64,000 nucleotides of DNA. Origin: Vibrio gazogenes (GTDB lineage: Bacteria > Pseudomonadota > Gammaproteobacteria > Enterobacterales > Vibrionaceae). Shown one piece after another: positions 48,140-54,406 of the stretch. The stretch is from assembly GCF_023920225.1 (NCBI RefSeq), contig NZ_CP092588.1:1116001-1180000 (forward strand), in the 5' to 3' direction. The translations under genes and the position numbers were made by a program. Positions within the stretch are counted from its first letter, which is position 1. The number at the start of each line of letters is the position of its first letter. The notes below the pieces were generated by a model that did not search any database, was not told the DNA's origin, and saw only the letters and a list, made by a program, of their open reading frames with translations.

Positions 48140-48676
48140 CTATGCTAATTTTTGGATTAAGCGATCTGAAATACTCTTCGATACACCTAACCATTCCATT
48201 GCTTCAGCCTTAGTAAGATCAATTCCACTCACATGCACAATTTCATTTCTCAAACGATACATTTTTAGAATTAGATCGGCTAAACCACTATCAATCTTCT
48301 CTGAACCTTGTAATTGCCGAACTATCTTGGTAATTGGCTGACGCTTACCGTCAGATCCTTTAGTTATAAGGATATTCTCGATATTTTGCCAAGATTGTAA
48401 AAATGCCCATTCTGGTGCTGTCTGCACTAATTCTAAATCACTAGCACTAAAAGACGAGCTAGGATAAGCAATGGTGATTCCTAATTCTATTGCATCACCT
48501 TTGACTTCATCGATAGCTTCAACCAGATCAATTTCTATATCGCCATACTTTGCTTTTTTTACTCGTTGTAATAGCTTGGCAACATCTTTTTTGAAGTACA
48601 ACAATGCTCCTGCGACGACTATTGGCCAAGCCAAATGTCCCACAAGATCAACAACTAACTTTAAATACTCGATCAT
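48140..48676 (-). CDS. Membrane-anchored HEPN-like protein
   Basis: 178 aa. One N-terminal membrane helix (LVGHLAWPIVVAGALLYF, about 11-28), a charged coiled segment (YGDIEIDLVEAIDEVKG), and a C-terminal helical domain with R143-N-E-I-V-H148, an R-x4-H motif like that of HEPN RNases and DUF4145-type proteins. Its stop is followed by the displaced half of the Vibrio attC, so it is the cassette whose attC the IS110 element split. Function unknown; defence or stress role is inference. Confidence 0.65.
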   Translation of the reverse strand: MIEYLKLVVDLVGHLAWPIVVAGALLYFKKDVAKLLQRVKKAKYGDIEIDLVEAIDEVKGDAIELGITIAYPSSSFSASDLELVQTAPEWAFLQSWQNIENILITKGSDGKRQPITKIVRQLQGSEKIDSGLADLILKMYRLRNEIVHVSGIDLTKAEAMEWLGVSKSISDRLIQKLA

Positions 48677-48690
48677 TTACCTTTCCACTT

Positions 48691-48745
48691 GAGTAACATA
48701 ACAGTTTATTATACAGAATCACTCTACAGGAATACTTCTGTATAA
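48691..48745 (-). other. attC-like hairpin ahead of the membrane HEPN cassette
   Basis: TTATACAGAA (48709-48718) and TTCTGTATAA (48736-48745) form a perfect 10-bp stem with a 17-nt loop next to GTAACATAACAG. Size and position suit a short attC, but the core sites are degenerate. Confidence 0.4.
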
Positions 48746-49117
48746 CTTACTGACACTCGATGAAATTTTTGTCCTAATAACATGAAAATACAGACAAAAT
48801 GCCAGTAAAAAATATCATTACATCAGGAATCACAGCATTGTGCTGTCTAATCTGCGCACGAATGATTCACCAGTGCTACCACCATTCGGAACATCTCGGA
48901 TAAGTGCCATGTGTTCTCGAATAAGCATCGAAACACCATACATAGCATTGAATAAGTTGCAGAAAATCGCCAGAAAAAATTGACATAAACATGACATTTT
49001 TTGATATGGATAAGGTTTGTACAAAATTGCAGCGTTTTAACAATCAGTGGAAATTGTGATGCGGTGGTTTAGTGCGCGATGACATTCCTGAGTTTAGTAA
49101 CTCATTTAGCTTCAACA
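48746..49117. other. Intergenic stretch with no clear gene
   Basis: Contains a 64-codon minus-strand frame (48830-49024) with hydrophobic start LCQFFLAIFCNLFNAMYGVSML and end VPNGGSTGESFVRRLDSTML. It lacks a convincing ribosome site and is not called; a small membrane peptide or gene remnant is possible. Confidence 0.4.
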
Positions 49118-49244
49118 AATGTTTCACTCAATTCAAATCAAGCACCAAACCAAGAAACCCATTCTCCCGTGAATGATTTTCTTGGTTTAGGGATCTATTG
49201 GGATTGGATTAAAATGCCAAGTGTTGGGAAGATAGTGAAACATT
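49118..49244. mobile_element. 127-bp MITE-like short member of the multi-hairpin family
   Basis: Bounded by perfect 10-bp terminal inverted repeats AATGTTTCAC/GTGAAACATT. The centre is an 11-bp hairpin AAACCAAGAAA/TTTCTTGGTTT (49147-49157, 49178-49188) enclosing ATTC/GAAT, equivalent to the first hairpin of the full-length repeats. The left half follows their 5' flank (TTCAAATCAAGCACCAAACC). It is best described as two facing 5' ends of the repeat with everything else deleted. Confidence 0.6.
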
Positions 49245-49264
49245 AACGATTGACGTCATACTCG
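49242..49264 (+). mobile_element. Solo right end of an IS110-like element
   Basis: 21 of 23 bases match the right end of the intact IS110 element (48094-48116), again directly beyond a cassette gene stop codon. No transposase is attached, so it is probably the scar of a deleted relative. Confidence 0.5.
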
Positions 49265-49268
49265 TTTA

Positions 49269-49700
49269 TTACCCATCTTGAACCCCAACCATTGAAAAGT
49301 GGTGACTCGCGATATTGAAACCTTCGCGTAAATAGAATTTATGTGCGGGAAAACGCTGAACACCAGAATCCAGATGAATTTGCTCACAACCAATTTCTAA
49401 GGCGTACGTTTTAAACCAATCAATTATGAATTTGCCAACGCCACGCGAACGAAATTGAGAGTTAGTCACCAAGTCTTCAATATAAATGTGCTTACCCCAA
49501 GCTAGCTTCTCACCGACACTAAATCCTGCTACGGCCAGTACACCTTCTGATGATTTAACATAAACGACTTTGTAACCATTCAATTGCTGTTTGTCGATCT
49601 GACGAGATAAAGTATCTACATTGTAATTTGGGCGAAGTTGTAACATTACCTCTAGGGCTGATTCATAATCAGAATTTTTCTCTAAAAATCGAACTTCCAT
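49269..49700 (-). CDS. GNAT-family N-acetyltransferase
   Basis: 143 aa from the ATG at 49700 (TGGAG upstream); a longer in-frame start overlaps the previous gene and lacks support. The acetyl-CoA-binding motif is QFRSRGVGKFIIDW, followed by LDSGVQRFPAHKFYLREGF. Substrate unknown; GNATs are common integron-cassette cargo. Nearest neighbour is a GrpB-family gene 31 bp upstream. Confidence 0.88.
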   Translation of the reverse strand: MEVRFLEKNSDYESALEVMLQLRPNYNVDTLSRQIDKQQLNGYKVVYVKSSEGVLAVAGFSVGEKLAWGKHIYIEDLVTNSQFRSRGVGKFIIDWFKTYALEIGCEQIHLDSGVQRFPAHKFYLREGFNIASHHFSMVGVQDG

Positions 49701-49731
49701 GTTTTCTCCATTTTGACGGCATAGCTTCTTG

Positions 49732-50253
49732 TTATGTAAATTTCCACCGGACTGCCTTTGCTTCATATTCTTTTATAAAGCTATTTTTGTAATCAATGTA
49801 AACATCTATGTCATTGTTACAAATTGCTGCACCCGCCTTTTTAATTTCTCCGTACTTAAACGCAATATTTGGGAACGCTCTTAAATAATCTCGAAATGCG
49901 AGATGTCTTTTAACTTCTGGCGAATCTGCTAAAAATGCATGGACTTGATGAGTTCGTTGTATTCCGCCTTTTTGGAAATAACGGCGACCTTTGATACCAA
50001 ACTCTCCCTTCACCAAATATCCCAGAGAAGCCATATTTTCTGATTCATCATCTAATGTATCAAGGCTTGTTACTTCCAAAAGGATATCGATAATTGGTTT
50101 AGCACATAATCCTTTAACCGATGTACTGCCTATGTGATGTATTGCATGAATATTAGCGGCAGTTAGAACAGAACTAATTAGATCTTTTTCTCTAGCAAAA
50201 TCGACAACCCACTGCGGCTGATAATCAATGACTTCAATAATCCTTTGACTCAT
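49732..50253 (-). CDS. GrpB/UPF0157 family nucleotidyltransferase-fold protein
   Basis: 173 aa. Family hallmarks are VVDFAREKDLISSVL, IHHIGSTSVKGLCAKPIIDILLEV and the HLAFRDYLRAFPNIAFKYGEIK block. GrpB proteins have a minimal nucleotidyltransferase fold; biochemical role unknown. The stop codon sits in CATAACAAG, a cassette-end type sequence, and an attC-like stretch lies upstream. Confidence 0.9.
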   Translation of the reverse strand: MSQRIIEVIDYQPQWVVDFAREKDLISSVLTAANIHAIHHIGSTSVKGLCAKPIIDILLEVTSLDTLDDESENMASLGYLVKGEFGIKGRRYFQKGGIQRTHQVHAFLADSPEVKRHLAFRDYLRAFPNIAFKYGEIKKAGAAICNNDIDVYIDYKNSFIKEYEAKAVRWKFT

Positions 50254-50267
50254 AACTTCCTATTTAC

Positions 50268-50443
50268 CTAACACTGAGCGAAGCCGCGCATTCACTTAAC
50301 TAACAACAAAACAAAACTTAAAAACACATGCGCCGGACATTTATGCGTCTGCTTGAGCGTCTTGCATCCTCTGATGGCTAACGTTAGCAACAGCAGCAAA
50401 CTAGAGCCTAAGCAATTAGTCTGTCTGATGATTGCTTTTGTTA
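50268..50443 (-). other. attC-like spacer between the YCII and GrpB cassettes
   Basis: On the minus strand a short hairpin AAGCAAT/ATTGCTT begins right at the stop of the upstream gene (GTAACAAAAGC) and is followed by TTAGGC; the spacer ends with GCTTCGCTCAGTGTTAGGT, a classic attC right end, 15 bp before the GrpB start. It may be one long or two fused attC sites. Confidence 0.45.
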
Positions 50444-50770
50444 CGTTTGTGAGCTAGCACGATTAGCTTCTGTTTGCGGATCTGCTACTAGCCAGTTATT
50501 CATGGCGTTTGCTTCTATTAATTCTTTTACCACCAACTCACCATAATAGCCCTGACTTACAAATGGATCGGATTGAACAATTTCCTTAGCTGCCTCTAAA
50601 CTATCTGACATTATTACTTGAATTGCTGAATCATTGTCCGAAAACGGACCGCATAGCACCAAAACTCCTGACTTCTCTTGAGCCTTAAGATAGCTTACAT
50701 GCTTACGTAAAAGTTCATCGCTGAATAACTGTCTATTTTTCTTAGACAAAATTGCCACATACTTATTCAT
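50441..50770 (-). CDS. YCII-family protein
   Basis: 109 aa from the ATG at 50770 with AGGAAAAGGAAG upstream; an in-frame start at 50827 has none. The YCII fold is suggested by YVAILSKKNRQLF, the His in RKHVSYLKAQEKSGVLVLCGPFSD and SLEAAKEIVQSDPFVSQGYYGELVVKEL. These ferredoxin-fold proteins carry a conserved His-Asp pair; function uncertain. A cassette-type gene. Confidence 0.85.
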   Translation of the reverse strand: MNKYVAILSKKNRQLFSDELLRKHVSYLKAQEKSGVLVLCGPFSDNDSAIQVIMSDSLEAAKEIVQSDPFVSQGYYGELVVKELIEANAMNNWLVADPQTEANRASSQT

Positions 50771-50950
50771 ATACTTCCTTTTCCTTTGAACATAGACATA
50801 ATGACTCCCCACGAGGCTAGCTTCCAATTCCGTGGGTTAGTGTAAAACCAGATCCATAATTAGTGTGTCAACAACTAAATCATGGAAGCTAGCATGATTG
50901 AACATAGCATAGTTTTTATAGGGCTGGCACTCATAAGGATTCTACCCCGT

Positions 50951-51355
50951 TTTCACGGATGAATGGTTAGGCTTTTCCGGGTAGGACATCCGTAAAATCC
51001 GTGCCCGGACAGTACGTGACTCAGCCAAACAAAAAAGATCTTCTGGTTACGCTTGCATCTCGGCAAAAGTCACTCGCGCACAAGACACCAATGCATCTGA
51101 AACCGAAAAACGAGATTGTGCGTCAAATTTGGGAGCCGGAGGCTAGGCAAATAAAACTTGTGATGTAGGTGTTTGGGACGCAATTACTTTCCTTGATCTC
51201 ATTAACATCTCCGAAAGCGCCCCAGATACTTTTTCACGGCAGAAAAAGTATCCCAAAATGCCTAAGATTTGAGTTCAGCGTACATAATCAGGGGCGCTTT
51301 TATTCGCTCCTGCTCACGAAAAGCTTAAAATTCATCCATGAATTTTACCCTGAGT
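50951..51355 (+). repeat. Multi-hairpin repeat, B-type copy with long 3' extension
   Basis: Core to 51144 (first hairpin partly lost: TTTCACGGATGAATGGTT), then hairpin II TTTTCCGGGT/ATCCGTAAAA, a decayed hairpin III, and TTGTGCGTCA. The extension has GATACTTTTTC/GAAAAAGTATC (51225-51252) and AAAATTC/GAATTTT. Orientation plus. The most diverged full copy. Confidence 0.75.
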
Positions 51356-51416
51356 TCAGTAAATTCTCTTCCTATCTCTCTGCAAAGAAAATTAATGAAA
51401 TCTGAATCATTAGGGA

Positions 51417-51617
51417 GAAAACCTCAGGACGAGGTTTTCAGGATTTTCCGGATAGGGACATCCGTAAAATCCGTGCCCGGACAGGACGAGACTCAGCCAA
51501 ACAAAAAAGATTTTCTGGTTACTCTTGCATCTCGGCAAGAGTAACTGGCGCACAAGACACCAATGCCTCTGAAACCGAAAAACGAGATTGTGCGTCAAAA
51601 TTCGATGCCAAAGGCTG
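51417..51617 (+). repeat. Multi-hairpin repeat core copy
   Basis: Plus orientation. Hairpin I is entirely different in sequence but still pairs (AAACCTC/GAGGTTT), hairpin II is CGGAT/ATCCG, hairpin III is GTTACTCTTGC/GCAAGAGTAAC, and the end is TTGTGCGTCA. No long extension follows; it stops about 40 bp from the nucleotidyltransferase gene. Confidence 0.8.
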
Positions 51618-51654
51618 GAATAAAATAGCAATGACTGCCCTCAGGCAGAATAAA

Positions 51655-52530
51655 TCAATCGATCCGCGCCAAACAAACCCGTTCAACCAGCGCTTTTAAC
51701 TGCAACACTCGCCCTTCGAGATAAGCCAGCTCTTCTACGGTGATTTCATAATGCTCCGAATAACGGGCTTCGATATAGGCGCGTTGCAAGCGACGAAAAC
51801 TGCGACGGTGGAATTTATTGTCGAGGGGGAAAATCATCTTAAACTCTGGCTCGATTTGCGCGCACAATTTACTCAGCTTTTCGATATTGTGGGATTTGGG
51901 TAAGTAGTTGGTGCATGTGAGTAATACACAGGCCAAAAAGCGTTCTGTCGATTGATGAAGTTCAAAAGCAGCGATGGATAACTCTTCTTGATTTAAGTAG
52001 TGATGATAACCAGTGATAAAGGCATTTGCGCTTTTAAACCACTGCGCATAATGCTTGCGAGCAATTGCCCGTTTCTCAGCCTCGGTTAAATCCCCCGGCT
52101 CGATCAGCGGCTTCGGTGTCGCGGCAAACAGTTCAATCCCTTCTTCACGGATATCCTTAAAAAAATAGTGTCCCTGTTGCAATCGTTCATTCACTTCCTG
52201 CAAATCATGAACAATCAAACCAAGCGGTGCGGATTTTACTTTGCGATCAATTTGCTCTTCCGCCCGCTGCCAGACCACATAATCTTCCACCAAAGCAGAT
52301 TTATTCACGATCACCAGAATATCGTAATCGCTGATGTAACCATTAACCGGATCTCTGACCCAGTTCCCTTTGGCGTAACTACCGAACAGAATAATTTTCA
52401 GGATGCGAAACTCGCTTTTACTCCCCGTTTTACCTTCAAGATAGTCGTCCAGCGTATCGCGCAGAATGGTCGAGATCGTCGCAAGCTCTTGCTGTTTATA
52501 TTCGGGCAGGTGATCGAGGGAGGTTTTCAT
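51655..52530 (-). CDS. Single-chain MNT nucleotidyltransferase-HEPN protein
   Basis: 291 aa. An N-terminal minimal nucleotidyltransferase domain has GSYAKGNW (G50-S51) and the metal-binding pair D68-Y-D70 (SDYDILV). A C-terminal HEPN domain (about 150-285) has AYIEARYSEHYEI. In two-gene MNT/HEPN systems the MNT AMPylates the HEPN RNase; here both domains are fused, so self-regulation is plausible. The promoter-leader upstream (52568-52700) is nearly identical to that of the next nucleotidyltransferase module. Confidence 0.85.
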   Translation of the reverse strand: MKTSLDHLPEYKQQELATISTILRDTLDDYLEGKTGSKSEFRILKIILFGSYAKGNWVRDPVNGYISDYDILVIVNKSALVEDYVVWQRAEEQIDRKVKSAPLGLIVHDLQEVNERLQQGHYFFKDIREEGIELFAATPKPLIEPGDLTEAEKRAIARKHYAQWFKSANAFITGYHHYLNQEELSIAAFELHQSTERFLACVLLTCTNYLPKSHNIEKLSKLCAQIEPEFKMIFPLDNKFHRRSFRRLQRAYIEARYSEHYEITVEELAYLEGRVLQLKALVERVCLARID

Positions 52531-52567
52531 AAAACGTGCTTCGCTTTGGTGGATAACATGGCTATAG

Positions 52568-52700
52568 CATAAAAGAAGCGTTCAGCAAAAAACACTGTTT
52601 ATCATAGTATTAGCATTGCTGACGGATAAAATGCGACGCGGTTCGTTTTTATTTCTTTCCCCGATGATTGTCTCAGGCTTCGGCTTCGAGGTGTGACGCA
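52568..52700 (-). promoter_or_regulatory. Duplicated promoter-leader, copy 1
   Basis: About 133 bp nearly identical to 53776-53909, in the same position relative to a nucleotidyltransferase gene (38 bp from the start here). On the minus strand it contains TTATCC, 17 bp, TATGAT as a credible sigma-70 promoter. Its far end contains TGTGACGCA, the end motif of the multi-hairpin family. Confidence 0.65.
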
Positions 52701-52723
52701 AATTATAATATTGAAGGAAATCT

Positions 52724-52744
52724 AAAAACCGCCGAATGGCGGTT
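52724..52744 (-). terminator. Rho-independent terminator of the two-gene module
   Basis: Minus strand: AACCGCC, 4-nt loop, GGCGGTT followed by TTT, just after the stop of the 127-aa gene. Confidence 0.85.
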
Positions 52745-52751
52745 GTTTTGT

Positions 52752-53135
52752 CTATGTATGCCTGTAGTGCCGAGTCTGGTATGGCAACATGGCTCTGAGC
52801 ATCAGCTTGAGATCACTTTTCAATCCCCACTTTCTCGCATATTTGTCAACTTTGCGGTCATGTGGCATGACCGTTGTTTTTCCTATGCGAAATTGACGTG
52901 ACAAAAGATTCACAACATCAAGCAATTTCTTTTGCTCTTCTGGAGTAACGCAGTTATATCTCATTAATCTGTCGAGCAAATAATTAGCAGCCCTTGCAGA
53001 TCTGGCGTCTAATTGGCTGACATCAGGTACAAAGTTTTCATGCCAAACAGCAAGCGCAACTGACTTAACATCTTCAGATGATGCCTCTTGAAAGTCTCGA
53101 CTGACCAACCTATCAAATGCATGCTGCGCTTTCAT
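52752..53135 (-). CDS. Unknown helical protein paired with a nucleotidyltransferase
   Basis: 127 aa, no signal peptide or membrane segment, rich in helices (ARSARAANYLLDRLMRYN, EEQKKLLDVVNLLSRQF) and ending in a basic stretch (YQTRHYRHT). No domain recognised. It starts 13 bp after the nucleotidyltransferase stop and is followed by a strong terminator, so the two form a bicistronic unit. A toxin-antitoxin or defence partner role is inference from organisation. Confidence 0.6.
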   Translation of the reverse strand: MKAQHAFDRLVSRDFQEASSEDVKSVALAVWHENFVPDVSQLDARSARAANYLLDRLMRYNCVTPEEQKKLLDVVNLLSRQFRIGKTTVMPHDRKVDKYARKWGLKSDLKLMLRAMLPYQTRHYRHT

Positions 53136-53148
53136 GATAAAACCGGAA

Positions 53149-53736
53149 TTAGATACTCTTTAATACTTGTGTAGCATAAGCGATATTGTAACGCAATCGG
53201 TCTGGCGTAGGGCTGTAATATAAAGCCTCACTCGCCCGCTTTGTAAAGGCTTCAATAGAAAAACGTTCAGCAACGTATAGTGACACAATATCATTCACAT
53301 CATATGAAGTGCATCTGCCTAATTTTGATATAGCGATATCGACCGCGCTAACTAAGTAGATATGAATAACCGCTTCACCAGATTGAATAAGAATAGAGTC
53401 ATCCCGCCAATCTGGGTGAAGATCTGGGATAGCAGGGTTAAATGTGTCATCAAAGGTGAGCGTTCTATGTGTTCCGTCTTCGTCATCATAATCTGCGTCA
53501 TCTAATTCAACAATTAACTCACTGATATCAAGTCTTCGACTCGCCTCAAGCTCAACATCAAGATCATTACTACCTCTCGCATTCGTATAAATATGCACAG
53601 CACAACCACCAAATATAAATGCCCTGATAGTACCACTTGGAAGCGCACCATATTTATCTTCCGCAATATTTGAAATTTCACTTAAAATGTTGAAAACCGC
53701 CTTTGCGAGAGGCGTATTTTTATGTAGTGGCTTCAC
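53149..53736 (-). CDS. Nucleotidyltransferase-fold protein (DUF6036/AbiEii-like)
   Basis: 195 aa. The fold is suggested by IFGGCAVHIYTNARGSNDLDVEL: G43-G44 and D58-L-D60 correspond to the GG and DxD metal-binding motifs of DUF6036/AbiEii-type nucleotidyltransferases. SAVDIAISKLGR and DVNDIVSLY are also typical. Related families act as toxins in bacteriophage-defence or toxin-antitoxin pairs. It is first in a two-gene unit behind the duplicated promoter-leader. Confidence 0.75.
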   Translation of the reverse strand: MKPLHKNTPLAKAVFNILSEISNIAEDKYGALPSGTIRAFIFGGCAVHIYTNARGSNDLDVELEASRRLDISELIVELDDADYDDEDGTHRTLTFDDTFNPAIPDLHPDWRDDSILIQSGEAVIHIYLVSAVDIAISKLGRCTSYDVNDIVSLYVAERFSIEAFTKRASEALYYSPTPDRLRYNIAYATQVLKSI

Positions 53737-53775
53737 GCTGACACTCCTAATTGTAAGCAGATAAAATCGCTACAA

Positions 53776-53909
53776 CATAAAAGAAGCGTTCAGAAAAAAA
53801 CACTGTTTATCATAGCATTAGCATTGTTGACGGATAAAATGCGACGCGGTTCGTTTTTATTTCTTTCCCCGATGATTGTCTCAGGCTTCGGCTTCGAAGT
53901 GTGACGCAT
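53776..53909 (-). promoter_or_regulatory. Duplicated promoter-leader, copy 2
   Basis: Near-identical to 52568-52700 and located 40 bp upstream of the DUF6036-like gene. Promoter TTATCC, 17 bp, TATGAT on the minus strand, here with a TG extension before the -10. Confidence 0.65.
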
Positions 53910-53982
53910 AATGCCTTTCTCTGGAATCTGAGACAGCGACGTCTTGTGCGCCCCAGTGCTTGATTTGAATGACGTGAAACAT
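53902..53982 (-). repeat. Internally deleted copy of the multi-hairpin repeat
   Basis: Keeps both ends of the family in minus orientation (TGACGCATAAT at one end, TGTGCGCCCC, then GATTTGAATGACGTGAAACAT at the other) but lacks the internal hairpins. It joins directly to copy 2 of the promoter-leader. Confidence 0.5.
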
Positions 53983-54026
53983 CACTCAATTGACCCGATA
54001 GACTCAGTGGAAAATAAAAGACCGAA

Positions 54027-54278
54027 TCAATCCTTAAAGCATGGTAAGCCTTGCGAGGCTCTCCATTGTTTGACAATCTCAACAATGCGCTCGGGGGTTG
54101 CATCTGCCGGATCATCTGGATAGTAAATTAAGTCTGAACCATCAGGGTGTTCTGTCAGCTTTTCAAATAAAAGAACTGCATCAATATGTTCTTGCTCTGT
54201 TGGGTAGTCATCAATACTGATCCTTCTCACAAGAGATAAAAACTCATCTTGTGTATAAGAAGTAATATTCTTTTCCAT
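54027..54278 (-). CDS. Colicin/S-pyocin DNase immunity protein
   Basis: 83 aa, complete. The fold of Im2/Im7/Im9-type immunity proteins is clear: SYTQDEFLSLVRRI, then FEKLTEHPDGSDLIYYPDDPADATPERIVEIVKQWRASQGLPCF, including the conserved EHP-GSDLIYYP loop that contacts the nuclease. It inhibits an HNH DNase bacteriocin. Its cognate nuclease is reduced to a C-terminal remnant ending 1 bp upstream, so it now acts as an orphan immunity gene. Confidence 0.92.
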   Translation of the reverse strand: MEKNITSYTQDEFLSLVRRISIDDYPTEQEHIDAVLLFEKLTEHPDGSDLIYYPDDPADATPERIVEIVKQWRASQGLPCFKD

Positions 54279-54279
54279 C

Positions 54280-54406
54280 TTACTGATTACCTTTTTTATG
54301 TATATCTATATGATTTTTCGGGGTTGTGACTCGAATATTATCAACATCATACACCTTGCCACCATGTTGGATTTCTTCTACATGATGAAGCTCAAATTTG
54401 ACTCTT
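54280..54406 (-). pseudogene. Remnant of an HNH DNase bacteriocin (last ~42 codons)
   Basis: In frame to a TAA one base before the immunity ATG, the minus strand encodes [20 protein letters not shown] then [18 protein letters not shown], the C-terminal H-N-H zinc finger of colicin E2/E9 and S-type pyocin nucleases (catalytic and metal His residues retained). Upstream the frame runs into the multi-hairpin repeat at about 54407, so receptor-binding, translocation and most of the nuclease are gone. Confidence 0.88.

Noticed and set aside
48830-49024. 64-codon minus-strand frame with a hydrophobic start
   Set aside because: No convincing ribosome site or homologous family recognised; kept only as a comment on the intergenic stretch.
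49698-49736. Third IS110 right-end scar between the GNAT and GrpB genes
   Set aside because: Only about 17 of 25 bases match the IS end, which is explained as well by a degenerate cassette-end sequence.
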